DNA of 64,000 nucleotides, taken from contig CM045762.1 in assembly GCA_025200525.1 (NCBI GenBank), positions 103,876,682 to 103,940,681 of the forward strand. Direction: 5' to 3'. Below the pieces are notes generated by a model. It saw nothing but the letters and a program-made list of their open reading frames with translations. It ran no database searches and had not been told where the DNA came from. The translations under genes were made by a program, and so were the position numbers. Origin of the DNA: Camellia lanceoleosa (lineage: Eukaryota; Streptophyta; Magnoliopsida; Ericales; Theaceae). Positions 20,901 through 28,905 of this stretch are shown in pieces; positions within the stretch are counted from its first letter, which is position 1, and the number at the start of each line of letters is the position of its first letter.

Positions 20901-23318
20901 ATCCTCTATAGCTTGAACCCAATGAGGATCCTGACAGGCCTCCTTATTAGACTAAGGTTCTGAAAAAGAGTGAATAGCAGGTAAAAAGGTACGATAGGAA
21001 GCAGAAAAATATGTATTAGACCAACGCAACCTGTTTGGAGGATGACGCGCTTGAGTAGGATATCGGTGTGCAGCAGGATCAAAGTTGTCAGATGCAAGAG
21101 GATCAGCAGCAGGGGCAGAGACAACCGGTGGATGAGGAGCTTGGCGACGAGAATAAACTAACAACGGAGGAGGAGAAGAAATTGAATGAGGAGAAGCAGC
21201 CAGAGGTGAAGGAGGAGGAGGAGGAGATGGGACAAGTTCAGGAGGAACTGTGAAGATATACTCATCAGATGGGACTTCAGAAGGAAATGGATCAATATGA
21301 ACCAAATCCTCTTTGGAAATTGAGGCGGTGAGAGGAGGAAGCTGAAAGTAAGGTAGAGATGGGGAGTCATATGATGAGAGACACCAGAGTCAAAAATCTA
21401 GACAGACGAAGAAATACCTGAAGAAGATCCAAGCAAACCTGAATGAAGAGATGAAACAATAGAGGCAGACGGGGATGGTTGGAAGGTAGACAATGTATGC
21501 TGAAGCTGACTAATCCGAGCACGCACGGAAGCCAGATCAGGAGCTGGAGCTAGAGCGGATACAGTAGAACTGGCGGGAGCCTGAAAATTACTCGGAGAAG
21601 AAGAGCAAAACTGAGTCCGAGACTGCTGAGAAGACGAGCTAGACAGGCATCCCTTCTTGGGACAGTGATACTTCCAATGGCCCCTCTGATGGCAGAAGGC
21701 ACACTCATCCGAAGCCAGAGACATCATAATAATAACCAAAAAACTGAGGGGTTCAAGTGTTTTAACCCAAAATAGAGCAAAATAGCCAAACCAAAAGTTC
21801 AAGTCTAATAACCAGAAAACTGAGGGGTCAAACTATAAATAAGTGTTTATTTTTATTTTTACTTTTATTTTTATTTTTATTTTTTTATAACCAAATAACA
21901 ATGCTGATATAGGGTCAAGGAACACTTCGAAACACACACACACACACACACACAGAGCAGCAGCAGCAACAGCAGCAGACGAACCAAGGAAAAGAGAGGA
22001 CTGTCGATCGAACAGCCCAGACGACCCACGAACATTCTAGACGACCCACGAACCCCAGAGAGAGAGAGACGAGAGAGCCTTGAATCGCGACTTCAGACCA
22101 GGCACAAAGGACTGTCGCGACTTTGAAGAAGACCAAAGAACAGCTTTTGCAACTTTGGAGAAGCCTAGAGAAGACTTCGAGCTTCAAATGATCAAGGCCA
22201 GACTCAGGGTTTCGGACGTGGCTCTGATACCATGTAAGTTTTCTATCTATTCAAATGTACGCAATACAAAGATTACAACAAACATTTATAGCAATCCGAA
22301 ACCTAATTTATAATAGGAAATAACCCTATACAATCAATCTACCATCAATCGAATATTCACAAATAACCTAATTGATATATTTCCATAATTTACATAATAT
22401 TCTCACATGTGCAACTAAGGGTCAAATAAGGATAACAGATATTTTAAAGGGTAAGGGAAAAAACAATAGAGATTTCTGTAAATTTATGTATATATATGTG
22501 CATTCATCAAGTTAGAGTGGTGGTGTATGTGAAAATTAATGTAAAATCTTTAAAGATAATATCATTGCTAATACATCCATTTTAGTGATTTTAGTTGTTT
22601 TAGACATTTGAATATGGTGCATTTGAGTGAGTATATATGGACAAGTCATGTAAAATCAAACAGCTAAGTTAAAGATATTATTATTGATAGTTAGTTTTTG
22701 GTTCACTAAATGAAGGTGGAATGTGGAATGACCATTCCCTTAAATGGTGAATGATGATTCTATTTGCAGTGCATTTTTCATAATGTTTTTAGTGAACCAA
22801 ACATGAGAAATGACATTATGATGGGATGATCATTCCCTTCTAATCATTGCATTCTAATCATTCCAGTGATCCAAACATAACATTAGTTGTTATAGGCATT
22901 TTCATTGTATGCATTTGGCAGAAAACCTTTGACAACTCTGTTTGTTTAATGAAAGGCTATTAAGAAGATGTAGGAAGTACAGAGATTATCTACAATGTGA
23001 TATAGAGGATGAGTAAAAGGGGGCAGTTAGGGAAACTGCAATATGTAAGAAATTCAGCTTTTTGTGAATTTCTGATACCGAGTTTCTAAATTTCTGATTG
23101 TTTCCTTATTCAGTTATTCTAGTGATGCATATAGTTGGTTACATATACATTCTCTCTTTCACCTTGTTATTAAAGACTCGATCTTTTTGCCTTCTCATGA
23201 TAAAACCAGATTTGCTGAAGTTACTGAGTGGTCGGATAAACCCTCAGTCAAGGTGGCTGTGACTGTTGATGCCCCCTCTGTTCTCAAATTGGTGATGGAA
23301 CGGCTTACAAATTCATAG
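2816..23318 (+). CDS. URH2: Uridine nucleosidase 2-like protein, copy 1 (nine exons)
   Basis: Nucleoside hydrolase predicted to split uridine, and probably related nucleosides, into base and ribose for salvage; plant URH proteins are cytosolic and no signal peptide is seen. Exons: 2816-2873, 4301-4416, 4717-4776, 5448-5633, 5753-5857, 6233-6329, 17293-17400, 17499-17634, 23210-23318; 975 nt, 324 residues, all introns GT-AG. The start is fixed by an in-frame TAA three codons upstream. Family motifs: DTDPGIDD at 14-21 (Ca and ribose site), LGPLTN at 132-137, the NPAAE.N loop with E173 and N175, and VYLHDP at 245-250 with the catalytic His-Asp pair. Length and sequence fit Arabidopsis URH2 as I remember it. 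Intron 6 is 10.96 kb and intron 8 is 5.6 kb. Unusual residues compared with copy 2: R85, K119, A129, S167, T174 and R202. S167 replaces an active-site Asn, so activity is uncertain although the frame is intact. Confidence 0.9.
2882..2911 (+). repeat. (CT)n microsatellite just after the exon 1 donor
   Basis: About 15 CT units start some eight bases inside intron 1. Copy 2 has a shorter run at the same place (39980-40003). A pyrimidine run this close to the 5' splice site is unusual. Confidence 0.85.
3178..4240. mobile_element. Copy-1-only insertion in intron 1
   Basis: Copy 2 lacks this stretch: its intron 1 is 358 bp against 1427 bp here. The ends carry CTTGTTTGGTTTG (near 3208) and, inverted, CAAACCAAACCC (near 4219), as in many plant MITEs. 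The inside is made of repeated AATCACTTTTTCTCTC and TTTTGTTTGGTTT blocks, with a second small element nested within. Non-coding. Confidence 0.65.
3557..3807. mobile_element. Nested 251-bp foldback MITE
   Basis: The ends GGGCAAATTACATACACC and GGTATATGTAATTTGCCC are inverted repeats. Inside, ATTACAGATATCCTGAGGTTT-type blocks recur in both orientations, so the whole element can fold into a long hairpin. It sits inside the larger copy-1-only insertion, so it is younger than or as old as that insertion. Confidence 0.75.
6330..7433 (+). other. Intron 6, first part: no gene seen
   Basis: AT-rich sequence that aligns closely with the same part of copy 2 (42858-43970). It contains no open frame that I would support and no recognised RNA. 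Confidence 0.6.
7494..7744. mobile_element. 251-bp MITE in intron 6, absent from copy 2
   Basis: The ends GGCCCCGTTTG and CAAATAGGGCC are inverted repeats, and the interior has repeated AGCTTATA and TAAGCT motifs. It lies in a 311-bp stretch (7452-7762) missing from copy 2, bounded by perfect 18-bp direct repeats at 7434-7451 and 7745-7762. Confidence 0.7.
7869..7921 (+). pseudogene. Plastid trnG-UCC second-exon fragment
   Basis: AAACCCTAGCCTTCC followed by GCGGGTTCGATTCCCGCTACC matches the 3' exon of plastid trnG-UCC: the anticodon-side arm and the complete T arm, with a few changes. The 5' exon is absent. It is a decayed organelle insertion in intron 6, not a working tRNA gene. Confidence 0.75.
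7996..8045 (+). pseudogene. Plastid trnS 5' fragment (trnS-UGA-like)
   Basis: GGAGAGATGGCTGAGTGG is the conserved 5' end of plastid trnS. TCTTGAAAA a little further on fits the UGA anticodon loop, but the stems and 3' half are lost. As I remember the plastid map, it does not directly follow trnG-UCC, so the two pieces were probably joined by rearrangement. Confidence 0.65.
8051..9480 (+). other. Intron 6: unassigned repetitive-looking sequence
   Basis: A 67-codon frame at 8282-8485 is kept open in both gene copies (three residue changes among about six base changes), but I recognise no product. The rest is AT-rich and resembles non-coding retroelement DNA. No RNA gene is seen. Confidence 0.4.
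9485..9610. repeat. CACGTG-rich inverted repeat cluster
   Basis: CCGCACGTGCGG-type units occur several times within about 125 bp. CCAAAACCGCACGTGC near 9504 is inverted against GCACGTGCAGTTTTGG near 9595. CACGTG is the G-box core, but here it lies inside an intron in what looks like transposon debris. The copy 2 counterpart is at about 45966-46080. Confidence 0.6.
9611..10950 (+). other. Intron 6: decayed retroelement-like DNA
   Basis: Contains AAAAATTAGGTGGCGACTCTT near 10477, a motif I associate with non-coding ends of plant Ty3/Gypsy elements. A 32-bp stretch holding TATCACATAGATGGTAGG is duplicated in tandem at about 10176-10240, and CTCAATTAATGATCTTCCTCT is duplicated near 10339-10385; copy 2 has single copies of both. 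A 66-codon frame starting with TTG near 10519 is shared by both copies but is not recognised. Confidence 0.4.
10963..12010. mobile_element. Mutator-like non-autonomous element in intron 6
   Basis: The ends carry inverted ATTCTATTTGCACCCAAA blocks. The flanks ACAGATGGG (10954-10962) and ACAGAGGGG (12011-12019) match at 8 of 9 bases, as expected for a Mutator-like target duplication. There is no transposase. It is present at the same place in copy 2 (47378-48423), so it inserted before the duplication. Confidence 0.7.
12468..13327. mobile_element. hAT-like non-autonomous element carrying a short conserved frame
   Basis: Starts TAGGGGTGTTCAC and ends GTGAACAAAGCTA. The flanks ATGGCAAG (12460-12467) and GTGGCAAG (13328-13335) form an 8-bp target duplication with one mismatch, the hAT size. 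Inside are a (CT)n run near 12789-12812 and a 38-residue frame at 12825-12941 beginning [10 protein letters not shown] and containing [17 protein letters not shown]. The frame is kept in copy 2 and could be a captured gene piece. No transposase is seen. Confidence 0.75.
13566..13722 (+). pseudogene. Plastid 16S rRNA (rrn16) fragment
   Basis: Matches the plastid 16S rRNA stretch around GCTAGTTGGTGAGGCAATAG, GAGGATGATCAGCCACA and GGGGAATTTTCC, with many substitutions and the usual GGAGGCAGCAG segment deleted. It covers about 160 of roughly 1490 nt, so it is an old organelle-derived insertion with no function as rRNA. Confidence 0.85.
13812..14018 (+). pseudogene. RNase H-domain fragment (RVT_3 type)
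   Basis: A 68-codon frame with [19 protein letters not shown], the C-terminal signature of the RNase H-like domain found in plant non-LTR retroelement proteins and their domesticated relatives (His, REGN, ADALAK). The upstream catalytic part of the domain is missing. It sits inside intron 6 and is also open in copy 2 (50252-50458). Confidence 0.65.
14325..14360 (+). pseudogene. Plastid trnI-CAU 5' fragment
   Basis: GCATCTGCGGCTGAATAGTT followed by CCAACTCATAATTG matches the 5' half of plastid trnI-CAU, including the CAU anticodon loop. Six bases (AAAGTG) present in copy 2 are deleted here. The T arm is absent, so it cannot be a tRNA gene. Confidence 0.75.
14376..15388 (+). other. Intron 6: no gene seen
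   Basis: AT-rich, with GTGTCCGTGTCC-type repeats near 15090-15130 and inverted ACACGG/GGGACACG motifs near 14600-14640. These resemble ends of an old DNA transposon, but no target duplication could be fixed. Closely matched in copy 2. Confidence 0.4.
15392..16171. mobile_element. PIF/Harbinger-like insertion, copy 1 only
   Basis: Begins GGCCAAGTTTGG and ends CCCAAACAACCCC, with TAA on both sides (15389-15391 and 16172-16174), the 3-bp target size of Tourist-like elements. Copy 2 has the uninterrupted site (CTAAGTTCTTGG near 51889). A foldback unit is nested inside. Confidence 0.65.
15578..15966. mobile_element. Nested long foldback unit
   Basis: The arms of about 190 bp are near-perfect inverted copies: ATTGCCTCTTTCGGGGCAAA at the left pairs with the reverse complement of the sequence ending CCCCGAAGGAGGCAATT. 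GGGACCCATGATGG and ATATCCGATCAA recur in both arms. Non-coding. Confidence 0.8.
16184..16891. mobile_element. hAT-like insertion, copy 1 only
   Basis: The ends CTGGGCATAGGGTTATCCG and CGGATCGCGAACACC-type sequence (reverse complement AGGTGTTCGCGGATCGG), with many CCGCAAACCGC and GCGGGCGGGT blocks near both ends, are typical of hAT MITEs. The flanks TTCTTGGG and CTCTTGGC approximate an 8-bp duplication. Copy 2 has one TTCTTGGC there. Non-coding inside. Confidence 0.65.
16896..17292 (+). other. Intron 6, last part
   Basis: Ordinary AT-rich intron sequence leading to the acceptor ATGCATGGTAG before exon 7. Nothing else is seen. Confidence 0.6.
17790..18452. mobile_element. hAT-like non-autonomous element in intron 8
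   Basis: Starts TAGGGGTAGGCGTCGTG and ends TTCCCACCCCTA, with a perfect 8-bp target duplication CTTCCAAA (17782-17789 and 18453-18460). Subterminal CGTGT and GTCGTGT motifs are repeated. AT-rich and non-coding inside. The copy in gene 2 is at 52865-53552. Confidence 0.85.
18461..19206 (+). other. Intron 8: no gene seen
   Basis: AT-rich sequence shared with copy 2, ending in a short (CCACTT)n run just before the Copia element. The run is longer in copy 2. Confidence 0.5.
19207..19420 (-). repeat. 3' LTR of Copia element, copy 1 (214 bp)
   Basis: TGTAAG...CTTACA ends. It is longer than the partner LTR mainly because of an extra CAATCGA-type duplication near 19330-19360. Confidence 0.85.
19434..21305 (-). 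pseudogene. Copia pol remnant: linker, reverse transcriptase, RNase H
   Basis: Read from 21305 leftwards over several frames: a Ser/Pro-rich linker with YPTQARHPPNR, reverse transcriptase pieces with MDVKN and YVDDMII (the metal-binding Asp motifs), then RNase H pieces with [28 protein letters not shown] and LYCDNRN. At least two in-frame TAG codons (one directly after GIDYE, one before VCHL) and several frameshifts interrupt it. The same two stops are present in the copy at 54600-56434, so the element was inactive before the duplication. Confidence 0.85.
21398..21802 (-). pseudogene. Copia gag C-terminal remnant with zinc knuckle
   Basis: Contains [14 protein letters not shown], a CX2CX4HX4C zinc knuckle, then a Ser-rich tail. 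Just past the frame end, a stop codon followed by IFDSG.SHHMT marks the start of protease. After this the element jumps to the integrase/reverse transcriptase linker, so nearly all of protease and all of integrase are deleted. Confidence 0.75.
22221..22232 (-). other. Primer-binding site of Copia element, copy 1
   Basis: On the minus strand TGGTATCAGAGC directly follows the 5' LTR, the usual site complementary to initiator methionine tRNA. Confidence 0.9.
22233..22407 (-). repeat. 5' LTR of Copia element, copy 1 (175 bp)
   Basis: TGTAAG...TCTCACA ends. The same 175/214 length difference between the two LTRs is seen in the copy 2 element. Confidence 0.85.
22691..22886. mobile_element. Probable small MITE in intron 8
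   Basis: TTTTTGGTTCACT near the left and AGTGATCCAAACATAAC near the right are imperfect inverted ends, and GGAATG and CATTCC blocks recur inside. It is present in copy 2 at about 57700-57880. No clear target duplication was found. Confidence 0.4.
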
Positions 23319-23554
23319 ATTATGCAGCGACTGGATTCATTGATGTTAACTGCTTCTGATCGTAGTTGTCAAAATCAAGTCATACTTGGCCACCACTGAT
23401 GGTTGGAGTTTCTGCATAATATTGATTCAGAAATAATATGCTTCTACATGGTTGGGCACATGGTGGTTGTCTATTATTATGTTTGGCTTCTGTTTGGAAA
23501 ATTTGCCAGTCTTACTGCATCCTTGAATGAAACTATTGTATTTCACTACTTTGT

Positions 23555-23595
23555 AATAAAGATGATTGTGTCTCCAAAAACATTTGCTTAATAAA
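23555..23595 (+). promoter_or_regulatory. Candidate poly(A) signals of URH2-like copy 1
   Basis: AATAAA occurs at 23555-23560 and 23590-23595, about 240-275 bases after the stop codon. Copy 2 keeps both (58554-58559 and 58587-58592). Confidence 0.5.
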
Positions 23596-23639
23596 CTTGT
23601 GGGGCTTCTTTTTTTTTTTTTTTTGGGTGAAATGTGAGA

Positions 23640-24290
23640 ATTTGTCGGGGCATTCCCTAAGCTAACAATTACATCAGAAAGAAATATATCGATGAAAGAT
23701 TATAGGGAGAAACCCCAAGCACAAATTAGAGTCCTAGAGGTCTGATTATTCTCAATGTTATTCCAAGAAGCAACTCTTCATCTAATGTCCTCTACCAGGT
23801 TGCTAAGAAGAACAAGTACAGGCTTTGCTTTTGGTTTGGAACAATCGGAACGCAAAAAGAAAGCTTGAACAATTTGTGTTTAAATTTCTTGCCCTGCCTA
23901 TTATGCACTTCTCAGGAAACCATTTGATGCATATCTGGTTATGTTTGGGAACTAAGTATTTTAGTCAAAAAGTTAAAGAGTCATTATAAGTTGTTATATT
24001 ACTTTCTTTACTTTTCAGTACATCTTTTTGTAAAAAATTAAAAATTTATTAAATAGTATGTTTCCAAACGAGGCCTGATGACTCACCACTCAAGCTTAAG
24101 ACACCCCTCCAAAGGCTGCTTGCATGTCTACATTGAAAAAATATATGATCATGATTTTCATTAGCAGAATTGCAAAGCAGAAAAGCCATATTTTGAGTGA
24201 GTCCCTAGTTCTTAACTCTGTCAAGGGTGGAGAGTCTACCAAGGATGGCCAACCAGCAAATAAAAGACCATTTGGGAACATTTAAGAAGC
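23640..24290 (-). pseudogene. LINE reverse-transcriptase zinc-binding (zf-RVT) remnant
   Basis: Minus-strand reading gives LCNSANENHDHIFFQCRHA followed by SSLWRGV, the CysX-His-Cys motif of the zf-RVT domain at the C-terminus of plant LINE ORF2, and further on DIRWRVASWNN and CAWGFS, which fit the domain end. It is broken by stops and by a MITE near 23934-24077. The counterpart behind copy 2 has a 2-nt deletion inside the Cys-Arg-His stretch. Confidence 0.65.
23934..24077. mobile_element. Small MITE, copy 1 only
   Basis: GTTATGTTTGGGAA at the left and TTTCCAAACGAGGCC at the right are imperfect inverted ends around an AT-rich core. The copy 2 sequence runs through without it (near 58958). Confidence 0.5.
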
Positions 24291-24834
24291 GCCATACAAC
24301 CTTAGGCCACTGTACCACAGGATGATTTGTGAGGCTTGTTATATCAAGTGACAGGGTAAGCATGGATTGCTCTTATTTTGTTATTTTTTTGGACTCTACT
24401 CAACATATTTTTAAATTTGTTTAATAATCAAGTTGATCCAAACTTGATTTGAATAGACTCGTGAACATAATTATACATTAATTAATATTTATTTTAATAA
24501 TATAGAAAATATATGTTTATTAATTTATTTTATTTTTCTATTTTATGTTTGGTGTTTTCTCTTTATATATATTTGATTGATGAATTTTATTAATCATATG
24601 AGCAATATTTTATATTTTGTTTGTAATCTTCTTCTTCTGCTTCTTTTTATTTTTTAGTTTTTTTTTTTTTTTAATGTGCATATTAATTTAAGTTTCATTT
24701 GTCATTTCAAACTCAAGTTCAAACTCAACTAGATTAAAATAAACATTCAAAACATATATAGATAATATTTTTACTTCAATTCTATGTAATTAGAAAATAA
24801 AAAAAGAAATAAGCATTATATGCAAAATTTATAA

Positions 24835-25015
24835 AATAGAAGCGTAGCGGTTGTAACGGTCATAACGGTGCTATAGCAACAATGTAATGGCCATTATAGC
24901 CTTTATGTAATGATTGCGGCCGTTATAGTTGTGAATTTTTGTCGCACCGCTATAGCAACCATAACAGGTGGTGATAACTACCACAACCATTACGTAATGG
25001 ATATAGTCGCTTTTT
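24835..25015. repeat. AACGG/CCGTT inverted-repeat element
   Basis: AGCGTAGCGGTTGTAACGG on the left is mirrored by CCATTACGTAATGG...CGCTTTTTAAA on the right, with GCGGCCGTTATAG in the middle. It is an old DNA-transposon-like repeat, also present behind copy 2 (about 59828-60004). Confidence 0.45.
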
Positions 25016-25203
25016 AAAATCTTAGATTAATTGGTCAAATTACAAGATTGATCAATTTTGTTAATTTCCATTCACACATAAGTTACATGATATATAATTC
25101 AAAATGATTGATAATCTCGAACTTAAAATTCTATGAATATTAATATTCAAACAAATATGATCCTAATAGATAAGAGCCCCTATGATCATAATCAGAGACT
25201 AAT

Positions 25204-25666
25204 AATTATTAAAAATATACACACGCCTCCATCTCTTTACTAATTGGCCTCTAAACATTGTATAAACTCAAGGTGTTTTTTTTTGTTTTTTTTGTTTTTC
25301 TTGTCCACATTATATTTACATAGGTATTTTAAGACCACATTGCTCTTGATCTTAGTCGTTAGAATCCGTTTTCAAGATTTATGATTCTTTTGTTATTGAT
25401 AGAATGAATAGGGAGTGTAAGATTATGAATTTCTTCTAAGGTTAATTTTTTTCAGTTCTTTGATTAGATTTAAGTACATTAAGAATGCATTTCTTCTTTT
25501 TGGTTTCGTTACTGTGTTGTCAGTTATCAAATGTCGTTAGAAATGTTATCTAATCAACTTAAGGCCAAGTTTTCAGATATTTTTAATTCTCTACAAGTTA
25601 TTTGATTAAGATTCTTAGTTTTCGATGATGTTCTTTTAGAACCCCGGTACAGAGCCTGAAAACCGG
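25204..25666. other. Spacer start: no gene seen
   Basis: Homology between the two blocks stops after CAGAGACTAAT (25203 here, 60192 behind copy 2). The following AT-rich sequence has no recognised feature. Confidence 0.6.
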
Positions 25667-26019
25667 GGCTCGAATTTGGCTCGAAACAGAGGCAAAAGAG
25701 GAAGAAGGGAGAAGAAGGAGAAGAAGAGAAGGAGGAATGAGGAGAAGAAGGAGAAGCAGAACTGAAAGGGGCCATAAAAATGGGGCTGGAGGCGGAGGTG
25801 GGTGGAGGTAGAGGTGGAGGCGGGGCTGCGAGCGACGATCGGCTGACGAGCTGACGCATTTATTTACGTGACTCTCTCGCCTCTCGCCTTTGTTTCTCTC
25901 TCGCCTGTGTTCAAACGAAGAAGACAAAGAAGAAAAGAAAGGAAGAAAGAAAAGGAAGAAAAAAAAAAAAATCGAAACGCAAAACGACGTCGTTTTGCGT
26001 TTCGAGCCAAATTCGAGCC
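25667..26019. mobile_element. GA-rich foldback element with long perfect palindrome
   Basis: A perfect 21-bp inverted repeat bounds it: GGCTCGAATTTGGCTCGAAA at 25667 and its reverse complement ending at 26019. Inside is a strongly purine-biased stretch and, near the right end, a palindrome (25972-26005). Open frames across it on either strand are low-complexity Ser/Pro or Lys/Glu runs and are not genes. A relative lies at 38305-38868. Confidence 0.6.
25972..26005. repeat. 34-bp perfect palindrome centred on GACGTC
   Basis: Reads TCGAAACGCAAAACGAC and then its exact reverse complement. The core AAAACGACGTCGTTTT is shared with the palindrome at 38347-38376, while the outer arms differ. Confidence 0.9.
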
Positions 26020-26462
26020 GTGATTTTGGGCCCTCAAACATTTTTCGTTCTTTTAATGCTATAATCGTCTCCGTTCCATTTTTGGTCTAATAAATACTAA
26101 CGAGTCATTAAATGTAGTATTCAAAAGAATTTTCCTCAGCAAAGGTGCTACCTGTGTTAAAAATCTAGGATCTAAATAAAAAAATACTACATAGGGAACT
26201 ACATTATCTCTTCTTGGACAGAACCTAAAATGCAGTTGGATTACTTTTCTCAAAAAACTTTCACTATGTTTTAAGTATTTTAAGGACACATTGCTTTACT
26301 CTCCATTTCGTCTCTTGGTTATCTTATTCCGTCCATTACGATTGGTAGTTACTAAACAATGATAGAAATTTCACTTAATTGATCATAAAGTTAAATTCTT
26401 GACTTTTCAATTCATTATAGGTTATTTAATTATGATTCCTAGATGCTAAGGAAGTTCTCTTA

Positions 26463-26673
26463 GGCCATGTTTGTTTGGGCGGACTGGATTAGCATTCCCA
26501 TGACTAATAGACCTAGGACTACGAATCCGTTGGATTATGTATCCTATCTTAACTAATAGTCAAGTTTAAAATAATTAGTCCGTACTTCAATTATTTAACC
26601 AAACATCGGATTAATAATTTTATTGGACTATTAGTCTAATTCCAAGCTCATGTCCATCCAAACAAACATGGCC
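26463..26673. mobile_element. Tourist-like MITE (211 bp)
   Basis: The ends GGCCATGTTTGTTTGGGCGG and CCATCCAAACAAACATGGCC are inverted repeats, flanked by the 3-bp duplication TTA (26460-26462 and 26674-26676), as for PIF/Harbinger-derived MITEs. Confidence 0.85.
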
Positions 26674-26821
26674 TTAATGTATTAACAATTGTAATTCTGA
26701 AGAAGTTCAATTTGTTGATTCTTATCAAGCACTAAGTCATGATGATAACACTAAAAGTGAGTTTCTTTACAATGAGTATGCTAAATCTGAATCTAAAAAT
26801 TTTATCTATGGAACATAACAC

Positions 26822-27004
26822 TGTTAGCATATATTCACCGAAAGTGTTCATTTGTTTAATCACCGAAAGTTCCATTATGTTAGTTAGTGGGTGTATTATT
26901 CTATGCCCTCAGGGCCCTTTGTAACACTTTGTAAACCCTAAATTCAATCTATAAATAAGGGATGATTTTGATATCATACTCTTAAGCTGGTTACTAAACC
27001 TTCA
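26822..27004 (+). repeat. 5' LTR of the compact Copia element
   Basis: TGTTAG...CTTCA ends; differs from the 3' LTR at GATATCATACTCTT against GATACCATACCCTT. Confidence 0.9.
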
Positions 27005-27574
27005 TGGTATCAGAGCTTCACATCTAGGGTTTCGGTACACCCTCACTCTAGGGTTCGAAACTTACCTAGGTGGATCCTCTGCTGGGTCGATCTCCAGCAG
27101 TCGCCTGCCGTCTCGTCACTGTCACCGCCGATCATCCTCGGCCTTCAGAGATCGACTAGCTCGTCTTCGCCTTCATCGCCTAAATCATCACCGCTGCCGA
27201 TCTGCCATGCCGATCATGGTCGCTGCCGCTGCCATGAGCTCGCCTCTACGAGAGCTCTGGTATACTCTGTTAACCCCATCTGTTTGGTATGATATAACCT
27301 CGGTTGTGTCTAAACACCGTACTCAATACATGTATAAATAAATAAATCAATACATATATATATCTCCAAAAATAAAAAAAAATAAAAAAAACAAAAACAA
27401 AAAAAAACAAAAAAATAAAAATAAAAAAAAAACAAAAAAAAAAGGTTTCTTAATTTTGTTATGCCCTTATAATTTTGTTATGCCCTTATAGTAGTCAATG
27501 TGCCTGTTTTTTCACTACCATCTTCCGGGTTTGTGATCGTCACTAGTTGTTGAGGGCTCTGTAGTATCGTATCC

Positions 27575-28710
27575 ATGGAAGATTCCACCAGTGTGTCCCC
27601 TACTTCTCAAACACCGAGGAGTGAGAATCTTATTATACCTACTACCATGACTGAGAACTCCAACCCTAGTTTAAAAATCACCACCTCTCTATTTAATGGT
27701 CAGAACTACCTCGCATGGTCTCAAAGTTTGACCCTATTTTTGAAGAGCAGAGGGAAGATGGGATATGTTGATGGCAGGATACAGGCACCTAGTACCACTG
27801 ACTCGGGTTATGCCCAATGGGAGATTACCAACTCTTTGATTATGGGTTGGCTTATTCATTCGATGGTTCCTGAACTTGGTGAGGGCTACTTGTCCATGGA
27901 GACTGCCCAAGATGTTTGGGAGGCTGTGGCTGCACCTATTCCCGCAAAGGGAATTTCTCACAGGCCTTTGAGTTGCGCCGCTCTATTGAGAGCTCACTTC
28001 AGGGGGAGCAGACTGTTCTTCAGTACTTTACTTTCCTTACCAACGGCTGGAAACGCCTCGACCACCTGGAAGACTATAAGCCCGTTTGCCCTGCTGTTGC
28101 TGTCAGTGTGGTTAGTCAGTTTATGCATGCTCCTCATCAGATTCACCTTGAGGCTGTCATGAGAATCTTGAGGTACTTGAAGTCTGCCCCTGGTAAGGGT
28201 CTTTATTTTTCAAAGTATGATCATCTTCGTGTGGAAGCCTATATAGATGCTGACTGGGCTGGATCAGTAACTGATAGAAGATCAACTTCAGGATATTGCA
28301 CATTTGTTGGAGGCAACCTAGTTACTTGGAGGAGTAAGAAACAGAATGTGGTTGCCAGGTCAAGCGCAGAAGCTGAGTTTAGAGCTATGGCACAAGGTGT
28401 GTGTGAACTTTTATGGATCAAGTTATTGTTGAGTGATCTAGGTATCGATCAGAAGGACTCCATGCGGTTATACTGTGATAATAAGGCCGCCATCAACATC
28501 GCTCACAATCCAGTTCAACATGACAGGACAAAACATGTTGAAATTGATCGCCACTTCATCAAAGAGAAACTCACTAATGGTACCATTTGTACTCCTTTTG
28601 TCCAATCTAGTGAACAACTTGCTGACATTCTTACCAAAGGGGTTGGGAATAAACCATTTCATGACATATTAGGCAAGCTAGGCATGAGAGATATCTTCGC
28701 ACCAGCTTGA
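27575..28710 (+). pseudogene. Chimeric gag-RNase H frame of the compact Copia element
   Basis: The first frame starts at 27575 and gives a gag N-terminus (FNGQNYLAWSQSLTLFL, GYVDGR, DVWEAVAA). A one-base loss near 27933 shifts the frame, after which gag continues (YSRKGNFSQAFELRRSIE, QYFTFLTNGWKRLD, LEDYKP) and joins directly to the pol end at VSVVSQFMHAP near 28100. The RNase H part is well preserved: ILRYLKSAPG, DADWAGS.TDRRSTSGY, SAEAEFRA, LYCDNKAA, QLADILTKG. Protease, integrase and most of reverse transcriptase are absent. Confidence 0.88.
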
Positions 28711-28717
28711 GGGGGAG

Positions 28718-28900
28718 TGTTAGCATATATTCACCGAAAGTGTTCATTTGTTTAATCACCGAAAGTTCCATTATGTTAGTTAGTGGGTGTATTATTCTAT
28801 GCCCTCAGGGCCCTTTGTAACACTTTGTAAACCCTAAATTCAATCTATAAATAAGGGATGATTTTGATACCATACCCTTAAGCTGGTTACTAAACCTTCA
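28718..28900 (+). repeat. 3' LTR of the compact Copia element
   Basis: Begins TGTTAGCATATATTC directly after the purine tract and the gag-pol stop codon. Confidence 0.9.
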
Positions 28901-28905
28901 AACAC

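Larger units (their letters stand above)
19207..22407 (-). mobile_element. Internally deleted Ty1/Copia retrotransposon in intron 8, copy 1
   Basis: Flanked by the 5-bp target duplication TGTGC (19202-19206 and 22408-22412). On the minus strand the 5' LTR is 22233-22407, followed by the primer site TGGTATCAGAGC (initiator Met-tRNA); the 3' LTR is 19207-19420, preceded by the polypurine tract TTTGAGCGGGGG. At 3.2 kb it is short for Copia: part of gag, a stub of protease, the linker, reverse transcriptase and RNase H remain, while integrase is gone. Stop codons in reverse transcriptase show it is dead. Confidence 0.9.
26822..28900 (+). mobile_element. Compact recent Ty1/Copia element (2.1 kb)
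   Basis: Identical-length 183-bp LTRs (26822-27004 and 28718-28900) differ at only two bases. Target duplication AACAC at 26817-26821 and 28901-28905; primer site TGGTATCAGAGC at 27005-27016; polypurine tract TTGAGGGGGAG before the right LTR. Inside, only the N-terminal half of gag and the RNase H end of pol remain, joined by a large deletion, so mobility would need proteins supplied by a complete relative. Confidence 0.92.

Noticed and set aside
25554..26041. Overlapping minus-strand frames of 101 and 147 codons
   Set aside because: Ser/Pro/Leu runs from a purine-rich element; two frames open at once over the same bases points to composition.
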